Shown here: positions 33,496 to 45,800 of the stretch, one piece after another | How positions within the stretch are numbered: position 1 is the stretch's first letter | Layout: each line of letters begins with the position of its first letter | From: Plantago major | Lineage: Eukaryota; Streptophyta; Magnoliopsida; Lamiales; Plantaginaceae | NCBI GenBank assembly: GCA_026545765.1 | Contig: JAIFAC010000418.1 | Span: 1-64,000 of the forward strand | Direction of reading: 5' to 3' | DNA: 64,000 nucleotides | Notes under the pieces: model-generated | What the model was told of the DNA's origin: nothing | The model's input: only the letters and a program-made list of their open reading frames with translations | The model's database searches: none | Made by a program: the position numbers and the translations under genes

Positions 33496-34700
33496 CCCTT
33501 GCTTGTCCTCAAGCAATGCATAATAAAAACCCATGTAAACAAAAAATACATAGACACAAAAGTAAAGTCTAGCTCTCAAGCTACCAAAACACAATTGCAA
33601 ATAATAAGCCTGAAAAATGCAAGAGGTTTGATATCACACTGACATTCACAGAATCACATGCACAAGTCCAAAAAAGTTCGTTTCCCGGGTAAATAGAACT
33701 TAAGTCTAACTCAGTAGTCCCTCACAAGTGATCCTATGCAACTAATCTCTCACACTCCTAGAAGTGTCCAGTAGGGGTAATCACTCAAGAATATAAAGAG
33801 AAAAGGAAGGTGACTTACGTAACAAAATTGCCTCAAATACCTCATGCATTGTACTCAATCGCTAAGTCAAGGGACTTTTATCACGACTCTATAATCAATC
33901 AGTAGTAGACTTATGAAAAGGCAATCGTTCTCTTTTTTTCAATTTTTTATTTTTTGCATACTCCTTTTTTGCAGACTTATATATGACCCATATGATTATT
34001 TTGTCTCAATTTTTTGGTAGTGTCTATTTTACCGAAAGTCCGCACATTTGTGCATGCTGGTTTGGTATACACGCCATCAACCCTCACGGACATATGGCTT
34101 TTTAGGACCACGCCGATGTGTAGGTAGTATTTGAAACATGCCCAACACGACTGACGGTGGCACAAGTGCCATAGATACACTCCTAGACTTATTGTAATAT
34201 TTTTTTTTTAGAGAACAAAAGCCAAACACAGTCATTAACAACATATACAGTACACATAAACCTCCTGTCCGAATCTGTTCTTGGAAAGGGTTTGGCATAA
34301 GCAAATAAGAATGGAAAACATGTCGTTCGTCATACTTAATGTACGCAGAGTACACATGAGAATGATGAGGCGCAAACAAGGGAGTTAGCACTTCCCGAGA
34401 AATCACACAAGAACAAAATTGCCGATATAAATTTTTCATTTGTTCATCAGCTACTAAGCATGCTCACAGGCTTTTGGACTACAGAACTAGAACAGACTTT
34501 CTATTTAACGGAGAAACGAACTTAGCAGACTTATAACATGCAAACTGCTAATAGTCAAGGATCAATCAAAACTCAGGCATTAAACAGGTTTACTACAGGC
34601 AATAGACGCTCGACTTGGGAGTAAGACTTAGACTCGCCATAACAGACAGACTCGAATAGAAAATAAAAAAACGGTGAAACAGAGTACTAAATACAAAAGG
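33496..34700. other. Linker with CATCAACCCTCAC module, no gene seen
   Basis: The first 650 bases match 31,259-31,990 and include one module copy at about 34,038-34,150 (CATCAACCCTCAC, GTAGGTAGTATTTGAAA, GCCCAACACGA). The rest is AT-rich with no recognisable frame. Confidence 0.5.
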
Positions 34701-35000
34701 TAGTAGAATGAGCGACCCCCTCCCCAAACTTAGACTAGAGATGGTCTCCAGCGAATAGGCTAAAAAGAAAAAGAAGCGAAGAAGGTACTACCCGAAAAAG
34801 GAAGAGAGCTACTGATCTCCATCATCATCCTCCTCTCTTGACTGGTGTGAATAACCAGCCTGTGGCTGCCATTCCTGCATATCATGGTGCCAACCTCTCA
34901 TGTTCAGATGCCACAAGAGCTCATTACATCAAGGCCCATCCTCGTAAAAGGTCTGCCATAATAGGTCGATAGGGGACGAGAACGATAATCTCGCATGAGT
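34701..35000 (-). pseudogene. Possible coding tail of an unclassified LTR retrotransposon
   Basis: On the - strand the stretch near 34,815-34,910 reads MRGWHHDMQEWQPQAGYSHQ and then an acidic tail ending near 34,817. It is followed by TAAGTTTGGGGAGGGGG (about 34,715-34,735), which looks like a polypurine tract. This layout, a hydrophilic tail and then a G-rich purine run, is common at the ends of plant LTR-retrotransposon frames. I cannot name the domain. Confidence 0.35.
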
Positions 35001-35369
35001 GCCTAAGTGGTGTATCATTGCAAGGCGACTTGAATCTGGAAAATGAATGGATGATATGAGTTTTTGATGCCAATGACGTATCCTAGATGATGCAAGCTTC
35101 GAGATGTGAGGTTGAGTTCGAAGAATGGTGGAGAAAAGAGGGAGAATGGAGATGTTTGCAATCTTTTTCGTTATGGAGGAAGAGAGAAGAAAACTATGGA
35201 GGAGGAGAAGTGAATGAAGAAACAAAAAACGGGTAAGAGATCAAGGCCGCCATTGTCTAAATGGCGGACGCCAGGTGCTCTCGCTAATAGACTGGCATCG
35301 CCAAATAATCATGAGGCTAATCGGCGTCGCTGCTAGTAAATCAAGGCCGCCATTGCTGTGGAGGGCAGT
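35001..35369. other. Unassigned sequence with GGCCGCCATTG direct repeat
   Basis: No gene is seen. ATCAAGGCCGCCATTG occurs twice (about 35,240 and 35,339), flanking a GC-richer segment like the one in U3 near 33,090-33,180. It is probably a fragment of another U unit. Confidence 0.4.
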
Positions 35370-35458
35370 GTTAGGATAAAAGTGAATGGTCATGTACACA
35401 ACTTACAAGATAAGGCAAGATCTGTGTTGTTGGGTTTGCTTCAAAGTAAATTCCTGCA
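35370..35458 (-). mobile_element. S1b fragment 1 (3' noncoding region of an S1 element)
   Basis: Matches 2,490-2,575 of S1a (GAATGGTCATGTAC, ACTTACAAGATAAG, GTTGTTGGGTTTGCTTC, AATTCCTG). The match resumes at 41,640, after the long-LTR element. Confidence 0.8.
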
Positions 35459-36116
35459 GACAACCTTTCATGTCACAGTTGTTGGAACGAAATATACTTT
35501 CTTTCAGTGAATAAAACCACATGATTTCCAACATTCTTGTCTTTAAAAGATAAACAATATAAACAGGAAATGACATGAGTTTTTGAAAAGACAAAAAGAC
35601 ACTATTTTCATTGACAAAAATCCCAAACCCCAACTACACACTTAGTTTGCTGAGTTTATCGGTCGTTCATTCTTCACCGCTATCTCACCTACAAGGAAGG
35701 GAATAAAACAAGTGTGAGAAAAACCTCAATGAGTGTTCAAAGATTTTCATGTGAAGTTTTCATTAAAATCATAACAGTACAAATCAAGAACTTAAAATCC
35801 AATATACTTTCAATAACGTATACTTTTCAGAAAAAAATTATTTCATGCCGCTCATTATAACCCCACTGTAAAACAGGCCTTATATCTCCCTGATAGTCGA
35901 TCAAACTATCCATTCAGGACCCTGCCATGGTACAGGGGTCGAATTCTACGACCCAACTAAATTAGTGAAGGCTTCTATCACTCGATTTAAAGGGAATGGG
36001 CAAAGGAAACCGACAAGTAGCTTGCCAGACACAACTGACCAAACTACAAGCCAATTAACCTAAACCAAACGTACGTATCTTTCATGAACCGTCAATCAAA
36101 ACAAAATAACAATCAT

Positions 36117-36117
36117 G

Positions 36118-36176
<59 letters not shown>
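36117..36176. repeat. (TA)n microsatellite in L left LTR
   Basis: An almost pure TA run. The partner in the right LTR is at 39,630-39,716, longer and interrupted by TGTA. Confidence 0.95.
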
Positions 36177-36178
<2 letters not shown>

Positions 36179-36313
36179 TTTAAAATCAGCGTAAGCATGC
36201 TAAAACTCTTTCGTGATTTGGTTTTTATGCAATTGAACGTGCGTTTTGGAAACCATGCATTACTTATATATAAGTTGAAAACATATGAAAATACCTTTCA
36301 GGTTTTGAAAATA

Positions 36314-36315
<2 letters not shown>

Positions 36316-36364
<49 letters not shown>

Positions 36365-36404
36365 TATACACATACATATATACAGACATACATACATACA
36401 TACA

Positions 36405-36440
<36 letters not shown>
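36316..36440. repeat. (TA)n followed by (ACAT)n microsatellite in L left LTR
   Basis: TA dinucleotides to about 36,356, then ACAC/ATAC-type steps, then a run of ACAT tetranucleotides to about 36,432. The right LTR has only TA repeats in the matching place (39,849-39,964). Confidence 0.95.
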
Positions 36441-38150
36441 TGTATAGTTTTGTAGAACACTCACATTTGAAGGTTAGGAAGAGCAAGAACCATGAAAGTA
36501 CTTTCAAGAAGAACAAGCTACAAACTTGAAAGAAAAAGACAATAGTACTTCAAGATTTTTGGGAGTAAAATATTCAGAATTTTTTTGAGTAAAAGTGGCT
36601 GCAAGAAGGGGGTATTTATAGGGTGGATTGAGTGAAGATAAAGGGTTAAAGAGCTAAAAATAAATGGCAATTTAAATGGCCTAAATTGCACTTAAAACTC
36701 ATGTTAAAACCAACAATAAAGGTGCAAAATTAAGAGAGATCTTTCACATTTTTTTCTCAACATTTAAACACAATAACTAATGATAAATGATCAGATTTTT
36801 CTTGGGAAGAAGCTCAAACACATTTTTGGTATCACATAGGGTCAATTGTACACAAAAATAAAATGTGACACACGAAAAATGCAACACTTAGAGCAATTAA
36901 ATTGAACTCACAATTAGACATGCAAATGTAATAACTAAACACAAAATATTGAACATGCAATGGCAATATCACACTAGACATGCATAAGTAACATGAAAAT
37001 AAACATTAAAGACAAATGAAAATAAAGTCAGAAGGTCGATCGAAACAAAGCTGAAACATAGCATGTGACATTCGACATTACAAGCGACCTTTCGTATCGT
37101 AACATGAAAAAGAAAGAAAAATATTTCATTCATGAAAGAAACCTCAAGTTACCAAACTCTTGTATCTTGAAATATATGAATATAAAATAACACTTTAATT
37201 TCAAAACATTATGAGAGCCCCACACACATAAGACATGCATGTACATTACACAATTCAAAAGTGACTCTCACGTTACAAATCAATCAAAGAACATATATAA
37301 TTAGCTTGTATTGAATTAGTTAATTAAAAGGAAGACTCTTCACATAAATCATCAATAAAGCACATACATAAAGACTTGTATTCATTAGAGAATTAACACT
37401 TCACATTATTCATCAATAACGCACATACATAAAGACTTACATTTAAATAAGATAATTAAAAAGACTCTTAGACTTCTTCTAACTTAACTACTATTAATAT
37501 AACATATAATGAACTCACATGAAGGCAATTCTAGTTAATCTTTAAATCTAATCAAGCCACACAAATAATGACATACATTAAAATACATAATTAAAATGAC
37601 ACTCTTCACATTATACATCATTCAAAGCAAACAAATAAAGTACTGAATTAAGCTAGACAATTAAAAAGAAGTCTTGGCACATTAATCATTCATAAAGATA
37701 AATTTAAGAGATGACTATCAAATTATTTTCAAATAATTACACCAACAAATTAAAGGATAAAATAATCACATTTTTAAGTAGAAAAATACACCAAAAATAA
37801 TTTCTCTTCTTTAAAAAAAATACAAATTAAATAACCACACATATTACAAATTTACAAGTTACATAGACTTTAAAGCAAATAATAAACATCTAAAACAATA
37901 ACACAATCAAATTAAAATATTTCAAATCTATTTTCATACAAATACACTAACACAGGTAAAAGCATGCAAGGACAAAAATACTAAGGTACGTCAAAATCTG
38001 GGGTGTCACACTCACACCTCCTTAAAAGAATTTGGTCCCCAAATTCACACTTCAAAATTTTCTAAAACATGTTCGCACAAATAAACACACTTTTAACAAA
38101 TCATACAAGACCCAAAAATACCAAGTTAACTTAAAAACTGGGGTATTACA

Positions 38151-38880
38151 CTCACCCCTCCTTAAAAGAATTTGGTCCCCAAATTCAAACCGTTAAAACA
38201 ATTTTCAACATAAGAAAAAGTTTTGAAAAAAATTAAAGTTTTCCATGCAAACAACACATTGAACAGGAAAACTTCAAAACAAAAAAAAACTTTAGAATTC
38301 CTTTTTTTTTTATTTTTTTTAGAGAGAAACGAAATGTAGTCGGAACGTCGATAGAAACATCAAAAACACTTGCAAAGTTACTGCCTACCTTTCATACATA
38401 AACAAGAAAAACGAAACCAACTTTGGAAATCATATTGCAAGTCCATGCACACTACCAAAATAACCAGAATCTTAACTATTCAAATAACAAAAGTTGAAGC
38501 ATATGTAATCAAATAAAAACAACTAGTAAAAAAATTGTGACAAGCAAGTTCAACTTTTGCATATTACAATTAAAAGACAAGAACAAGAAAAACATTCAAG
38601 ATCATAAATGCAAAAGGTCAATTCTAAGTGTTTGCTGCCTTTGAAACAATGATCATTACAACAAAAAGTAGATGAGGAGTAGGGAAAAAAACATCGACTA
38701 ACACGGAAGAAAAAGAAGAATAAAAAGAAAGTCAAGTAAGAATGTAAGAAAAGGTACTTCAGAAATGCGCAAAGAATGTTCAACCGGCAACTCAGCAAAC
38801 TTCTCACTCAAATCCCCCAAAAGTCCGAAGACCCTATCCTGGCTTAGCCTAAGAAAAAAAACTTAGGCTCTGATACCATT
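38151..38880 (-). other. L element interior (730 bp, noncoding)
   Basis: AT-rich, with no recognisable protein. It holds the purine tract at its left edge and the primer site at its right edge. CTCCTTAAAAGAATTTGGTC at its left edge (about 38,157-38,176) repeats a sequence found about 140 bases earlier inside the LTR. Confidence 0.8.
38866..38878 (-). other. L element primer-binding site (initiator Met tRNA)
   Basis: GGCTCTGATACCA on the + strand reads TGGTATCAGAGCC on the - strand, exact for initiator-methionine tRNA, two bases from the LTR edge at 38,881. Confidence 0.95.
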
Positions 38881-39633
38881 TGTGACGCCCCGACTTTTGG
38901 ATTTTTAAGAGGAGTAAATTACAATTGGGACGTCGGGCGAAAGCAGAGCCGAAATGTTTAGTGAAACATGTGAAGATAAAGACAACCTTTCATGTCACAG
39001 TTGTTGGAACAAAATATACTTTCTTTCAGTGAATAAAACCACATGACTTCCAACATTCTTGGCTTGAAAATATAAACAATATAACAGGAAATGACATGAG
39101 TTTTTGAAAAGACAAAAAGACACTATTTTCATTGACAAAAATCCCAAACCCCAACTACACACTTAGTTTGCTGAGTTTATCGGTCATTCATTCTTCGCCG
39201 CTATCTCACCTACAAGGAAGGAAATAAAACAAGTGTGAGAAAAACCTCAATGAGTGTTCTAAGATTTTCGTGTGAAGTTTTCATTAAAATCATAACAATA
39301 AAAATCAAGAACTTAAAATCCAATATACTTTCACTAACGTATACTTTTCAGAAAAAAATTATTTCATGCCGCTCCTTATAACCCCACAGTAAAACAAGCC
39401 TTATGTCTCCCTGATAGTCGATCAAACTATCCATTCAGACCTCGCCATGGCATGTGGTGGAATTCTTACCCAACTAAATCAAAGAACGCTTCTATCACTC
39501 GATTTAAAGGGAATGGGCAAAGGAAACCGACAAGTAGCTCGCTGCATAATAACCCAATCAAACTGCAATCCAATTAACTCAACCAAACGTATATATCTTT
39601 TTGAACCACAATCAAAATAAAATAATAATCATG

Positions 39634-39717
<84 letters not shown>

Positions 39718-39860
39718 TTCAAAATCATGAAGCATGCTAAAACTCTTCGTGTTTTGGTTTTTATGCAATAGAACGTATGCTTTGGAAACCATGCATTACT
39801 TATATATAAGTTGAAAACATATGAAAGTACCTTTCGTGTTTTGGAAATAATATATATATA

Positions 39861-39959
<99 letters not shown>

Positions 39960-41639
39960 TATATAGTTTTGTAGAACACTCACATTTGAAGGTTAGGAAG
40001 AGCAGGAACCATGAAAGTGCTTGCAAGAAGAACAAGCTACAAACTTGGAAGAAAAAGACAATAGTACTTGAAGATTTTTGGGAGTAAAATATTCAGAATT
40101 TTTTTGAGTAAAAGTGGCTGCAAGAAGGGGTTAGTTATAGGGTGGATTGAGTGAAGATAAAGGCTTGAAGAGCTAAAAATAAATGGCAATTTAAATGGCT
40201 TAAATTGCACTTAAAATTCATTTTAAAACCAACAATAAAGGTGCAAAATTAAGAGAGACCTTTCACATTTTTTTCTCAACATTTAATAACAATAACTAAT
40301 GATAAATGATCAGATTTATCTTGGGAAAAAGCTCAAAAACATTTTTGGTATCACATAGGGTCAATTGTACACAAAAATAAAATGTGACACACGAAAAATG
40401 CAACACTTAGATTAATTAAATTGAACTCACAGTTAGACATGCAAATGTAATAACTAAACACAAAATATTGAACATGCCATGGCAATATCACACTAGACAT
40501 ACATAAGTAACATGAAAATAAACATTAAAGACAAATGAAAATAAAGTCAGAAGGTCGATCGAAACAAAGCTGAAACATAGCATGTGACATTCGACATTAC
40601 AAGCGACCTTTCGTATCGTAACATGAAAAAGAAAGAAAAATATTTCATTCATTAAAGAAACCTCAAGTTACCAAACTCTTGTATCTTGAAATATATGAAT
40701 ATAAAATAACACTTTAATTTCAAAACATTAAGAGAGCCCCACACACATAAGACATGCTTGTACATTACATAATTCAAAAGTGACTCTTCACATTATCAAT
40801 CGATCAAAGAACATATATAATTAGCTTGTATTGAATTAGTTAATTAAAAGGAAGACTCTTCACATAAATCATCAATAAAGCACATACATAAAGACTTGTA
40901 TTCATTAGAGAATTAACACTTCACATTATTCATCAATAAAGCACATACATAAAGACTTACATTTAAATAAGATAATTAAAAAGACTCTTAGACTTCTTCT
41001 AACTTAACTACTATTAATATAACATGTAATGAACTCACATGAAGGCAATTGTAGTTAATCTTTAAATCTAATCAAGCCACACAAATAATGACATACATTA
41101 AAATACATAATTAAAATGGCACTCTTCACAATATACATCATTCAAAGCAAACAAATAAAGTACTGAATTAAGCTAGACAATTAAAAAGAAGTCTTGGCAC
41201 ATTAATCATTCATAAAGATAAATTTAAGAGATGACTATCAAATTATTTTCATATAATTACACCAACAAATTAAATGATAAAATAATCACATTTTTAAGTA
41301 GGAAAATACACCAAAAATAATTTCTCTTCTTTAAAAAAAATACAAAATAAATAACCACACATATTACAAATTTGCAAGTTACATAGACTTTTAAAGCAAA
41401 TAATAAACATCTAAAACAATAACACAATCAAATTAAAATAATTCAAATATATTTTCATACAAATACAATAACACAAGTAAAAGCATGCAAGGACAAAAAT
41501 ACTAAGGTACGTCAAAATCTGGGGTCCCCAAATTCACACTTCAAAATTTTCTAAAACATGTTCGCACAAATAAACACACTTTTAACAAATCATACAAGAC
41601 CCAAAAATACCAAGTTAACTTAAAAACTGGGGTATTACA
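38881..41639 (-). repeat. L element 5' LTR (2,759 bp)
   Basis: Starts TGTGACGCCCCGACTTTTGG and ends GGGGTATTACA. It matches 35,459-38,150 apart from its first 100 bases. TA microsatellites lie at 39,630-39,716 and 39,849-39,964. The TGTGACGCCCCGAC start is common in plant Gypsy (Tekay/Del-type) LTRs; this lineage hint is from memory. Confidence 0.9.
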
Positions 41640-41787
41640 AAAACAGTTATCCGTCAAGTCAAAGTTATCAGATAAACAGATAAACCCTAGGGAGGTTGAC
41701 AAAAAATCTTGATTTTAAAGAAAATGACCTGAAATGCAAGAACAGGAATGCAGAAAACCAAAAACCCAAGGAAACACCTAGACCTAC
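41640..41787 (-). mobile_element. S1b fragment 2 (3' noncoding region)
   Basis: Matches 2,640-2,780 of S1a (GTTATCCGTCAAGTCAA, GGAGGTTGAC, AAAAATCTTGAT, CACCTAGACCTAC). It ends with CCTAC (41,783-41,787), the left target duplication of S2e. The match resumes at 50,364. Confidence 0.85.
41783..41787. other. Target-site duplication CCTAC (left copy, S2e)
   Basis: CCTAC lies directly before the S2e LTR start (GTTAGGAATATC; the first T is not seen). The second copy is at 50,364-50,368. Confidence 0.88.
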
Positions 41788-42340
41788 GTTAGGAATATCT
41801 GTTTAGATTTTGATCAGCAACCTAATGACTTATCTTAGCTCAGAAAGGTGATTAGTACTCTTAGTTCACTTGAACACTGTAAAAGAGGAAACTCAGTAAG
41901 TATGATAGTCTAGCAAATCTTGTATAGGATGTTAGGTCTCGAAATGTAATTTTTATTTTCTGAAGAAAACCAAGAAGAAGGCATCCAGCAGGAAAAGTTC
42001 AACGGATTTGAAGACTTGAAGACTGCACAAGATTGCTGAAGACAAGGGTTTTCCAGAAACCTATGTCTAGATATCATAAAGAAACAAGTGTTTCGAAACA
42101 TACATGTTGCAAAAGATATATGAGTATAAAAGGTTTCTGAGACAAGGAAAGTGCCCACAGATACCTACACTCAGATACCTTGGACATAAAATATGCTTTT
42201 GAAAAAGAAACATATTATAACAAGTTGATTAAAAAAGTGGTATATGGAGCTATGATGATCTCTGGAAAAGAACATGCAAAGTTTCAGAAAACTCTGATTG
42301 TATAAAGGTCTCTGATACCATGCATAGTTCCGTTGGCACT
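41788..42340 (+). repeat. S2e left LTR part
   Basis: Matches 48,740-49,292 with about 14 differences. The match ends near ATGCATAGTTCCG, after which the sequence is the ORF2 upstream region rather than the rest of the LTR. Confidence 0.88.
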
Positions 42341-42888
42341 AATTCAGATGTGTAAAACTTGGATAAATACCAAGTGTGAGATAAATTCAGATGCAAACAG
42401 TGTTCTTGGTCATACAGAAACGTGATTCAGAAAGCTAATAGCTAAAATTCATTAAATGGGCATAATTACATTTGTTGATTGTGATCATTGCTGAAGAAGC
42501 AATGGTGACCCTTGATGAGTCATGATTGATCTTTACAGAGATTAACTCTCAAAATAGTGGATCGTTAAAATTCGAGGGCCCACTATGCATTTAATGCCAA
42601 ACAAGCTTTTACTCATGCTCGTCATAATTCAGATACTTACACACAAAATTAATTTGTATGTATATGTCTGTGGAGATTACATTGCTATATATATGGGATT
42701 TTGGCAAAAGAAATTACTTTCGCCTAATCCAACATACAGACTTGCACAAGAATAGCAAAATTATCTTCTTCTATTTCTCTGCAAATTTCTTCAACCTCTG
42801 CAAATCTCTGTTAGTTTTTCTGCAAAGAATTACTAATCTCTCACCCAAATCTCTTTCTCGTTTTCCAAAAAATGCACTATTTAAAGAG
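42341..42888 (+). promoter_or_regulatory. ORF2 upstream region and TATA box in S2e
   Basis: An AT-rich leader with TATATATAT at 42,686-42,694, about 195 bases before the ORF2 ATG. The block GGGATTTTGGCAAAAG that follows the TATA is also seen in S2b near 17,977-17,994 with small changes. CT-rich and AT-rich 5' untranslated sequence follows to 42,888. Confidence 0.65.
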
Positions 42889-45800
42889 ATGGCTCCCAAA
42901 CTTGCTTCCACTCAGAAATCCCAAGCTACTACTGGTACTTCTGAAAAGCAAGCACCAGTGCTATTTATAACAAACAATCGGTTGATCGGAGAATTTGACC
43001 CTGATCATTGGACTTCAAATCACAGGATGATTTGGGGTGGTTCCATGATTGAGGAATACCTAGTAGCCGCAATAGAAAACCAGACTGACAGGAAGTTGGT
43101 ACTTGATATGCTTGAAAAGGCAAAAATCAAGGGTTTTCTATCTACTCTTCCCAGTGGAATTTCTTCACTGGATGTTCTAGAGTTTTACAACAACTCCACA
43201 ATTATTTCCAAGGTCTCTGAAGGCACTGAGATAGTGTCTATCAAGACCAAAGTCCAAGGAAAAGAAATCCTGTTGGACGAAACAGCTTTCTTTGAGCTGT
43301 TTGAACTTCAAAATCTTGGAAAGAATTTTGAAATTGACACCAAGGATGAAGATCTCCTTGAAGGTGTGAAGCAACTATACAGTAATGTGTGTGATCTTGA
43401 TAAACCAGACACACCCATCGACTTTAAGCTTGCTGACATAAGGACCAGACATCTTTTGGTCCACTGGGATGTGTTGGCATGTATCCTTCATAGATGCTTT
43501 GATGGTCTACAAGGAGGTGCTGACCAGATAAGCCAAGAACGCTGGATGATGATGTTCTTGTTGAGCCAACAAGACAAAAGGCTGGAAAACCCTTTAATCG
43601 GGGAAGTACGCTCATGAAATTTGTGAAGAAGATACAAAGCTGAGCCTAAAATCGTTAAGGGCCTTAATGAGCAAAAAGCCACAAAGAAGCTATGGACCAA
43701 ATATATGCTTATCGGAATGCTCGTATTGAGCTTAGAGAGACGGCAGACATTGCCAACAGTAACCTACTCTACAAATATGAGTATACAAACTTGATGAAAA
43801 AGGTTACTGGATCTCAGAAAGGTTCCAAGAAGCGAAAGACTGAAGAGGTATCTGAGGGAAAAGTTGCGACCAAGAAGCCCAGAACTTCACGGAAGAAGTC
43901 TGCTGGCAAATCAGAAGGCACACCCATTGAAGTTGTCGATTCCCAGATACCTGCCGTAGCTGCAGATGAACTCATAAATGCAGATGAACTCATCAATGCT
44001 GCAAAAGAGGTATCGACTACTGAAAAAGTAGATTCAGCAAGAGAAAGTGATTTCAGAAATATGAAGACTATTATAGAAAGCCTTGCTGATGAACTCATAA
44101 ATGCTGAGAAACTTCAAGCTCTTTCTGCAGAAGTAGCAGGGATTGTTGATAACTCTGTTCCAGATTTCGATGACGAATCGGACGAGGAGAAGATCCCATC
44201 CCCCAAGGTTGCTGAAAAAGTAACCAAGGCAATGGGGAAGAACAAAAGGTCCAAGGTTTCTGAGAAAGAAACTAGCTTAAAGGTTGCTGAGCAAGCACCT
44301 ATACCAAAGGTTGTTGGTGCCAACACACCATCAGGGAAAGTCACGTACAAACAACTTCAAGAAGCCCTGATGAGTGGTGACCTAGTGTTGGTAGACGCTG
44401 ATGTCAACACCACACTTAAAAATCTGGAAGAGCTCTCAACTGCTCAAACTTCGCCTGCATAACCACAGCCACAACAGCCACAAGTGGTTGATGAAATGGT
44501 GAGTGAACTCCATTTCGACATGCCAGCAATGCAATATGCTAAAGAAAATCCTGCAAATGAGCAGGTTCCCCAACTCCAAGAGAGGGATCAAACTGAGACA
44601 CCTACTCAGAATGATCAACCAGGGGAGGCAACTGAGTTAGCCACTCAGGAAAAGGTTGAAGTACCTCAAACTTCCAACAAAGAAGCAACACTGGAACAAC
44701 GAGACCAACTCATGGAAGGGTCACAAGTTCCAGAGACCACTCACCGACATTGCTCGTAGTAGAATGGTTTGCACTTGTGAATCTCTTTGTGTTTTCTGTC
44801 TTGTTAACTAATAAAAATTCTTTGTTACAGGCTGAATTAGAAACAAAAGAACAAGAGGAAGCTGAAAAGCTTGCCTCAGAAACTGAGAAGGAGGCTACTA
44901 CCTCACCTTTTAAGGAATCTGAGCATGTGCTACAGGTGATAGAGAATTCCCTAAGAAATTACTTTTCAGATATTTGTTAATTCACTTAACTAATCAAGTG
45001 GATGTTTCTAATAGGCTCCAACTGAGAAGGAAAATGATAAGGCTGAGAAGCCTAACTCATCAGAATCAAGGTAGACTCGCAAAGTCTCGAGGAACAAGTA
45101 TCCGAGCCTTCTATTGAGAAGGTATTCATTTATTTCGTATATCTATATTCTCTACGATATTACTCGATCATTTTTCTAAATACAACACTTTCTACCATAG
45201 CTCAAATGTAAGTAGAAGTCAGAGTTGCCACTCAATCCCTCAACCAATGGAAATTGATGAGGCCACCAAACCTTCATCACCGAGAAAATACCGTAAACTG
45301 CAAGTTTCGAGAGACAAGTATCCGAGCCTCCCATCAGGAGGTATTTGACATCTCAGATATCAAACTGTCTAAGAATTTTTCTCCTGATAAATTTCTAAGT
45401 GTTTTGTTGTATCCTATTCTCAAGTTCAAAAAGAAAGAGAGTATGCTGAGGATCAGACTTCCAAGTCTCCTCCTCATATCCAGATATCTGAGGCACCTGG
45501 AACCTCAGTAGTCCAACCCTCTGAGCCTGTTGCTGTTGCACAGGTAACACAGATACTTGACTACTCTAAAAACTCAGATATCTACACAAGATTTGAAACT
45601 AATTCAAAACTTCTCTTTCAGGTTCAAAGTAGTGCCCAAAATGAGTCAAATGATGACTATGAGAACCTTCTTCCCTTCTTCAAGACTCATACCTTGCCAA
45701 AGCACATTCAATGCTTCAAGAAATGGCAAAGGTTAAGGTGCTCTGATCTCTCTGAAATACTGAGAATCACAGATCAACCAACAAGACGAGCACGAGCTCT

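Larger units (their letters stand above)
35459..38150 (-). repeat. L element 3' LTR (2,692 bp)
   Basis: Runs from GACAACCTTTCATG to GGGGTATTACA. It matches 38,981-41,639 closely. It includes TA-rich microsatellites at 36,117-36,176 and 36,316-36,440. No coding sequence is seen; Tyr/Ile-repeat frames here are microsatellite translations. Confidence 0.88.
35459..41639 (-). mobile_element. L: coding-free LTR element with 2.7-kb LTRs and 0.73-kb interior
   Basis: Two 2.7-kb direct repeats (35,459-38,150 and 38,881-41,639) bracket a 730-bp interior. An exact initiator-Met primer site on the - strand (38,866-38,878) abuts the right repeat. A polypurine tract (AAGGAGGGGTGAG on the - strand, just after 38,150) abuts the left repeat. 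These are the hallmarks of an LTR retrotransposon on the - strand. No gag or pol is present, so any copying would need proteins from another element. The repeats differ by few point changes outside the microsatellites. It sits inside S1b. The first 100 bases of the repeat are not represented on the left side. Confidence 0.88.

Noticed and set aside
33364-34439. - strand frames of 67-120 residues
   Set aside because: They overlap the U3 tail and the duplicated linker. The sequence is AT-rich and no domain is recognised.
36357-36440. CRISPR-like regular repeat
   Set aside because: It is a plain tetranucleotide microsatellite with no spacers, in plant DNA.
36260-36529. Open frames with long Tyr/Ile and Tyr/Met/Cys/Val repeats (also 39,574-40,035)
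   Set aside because: They are translations of TA and ACAT microsatellites inside the L LTRs, not genes.
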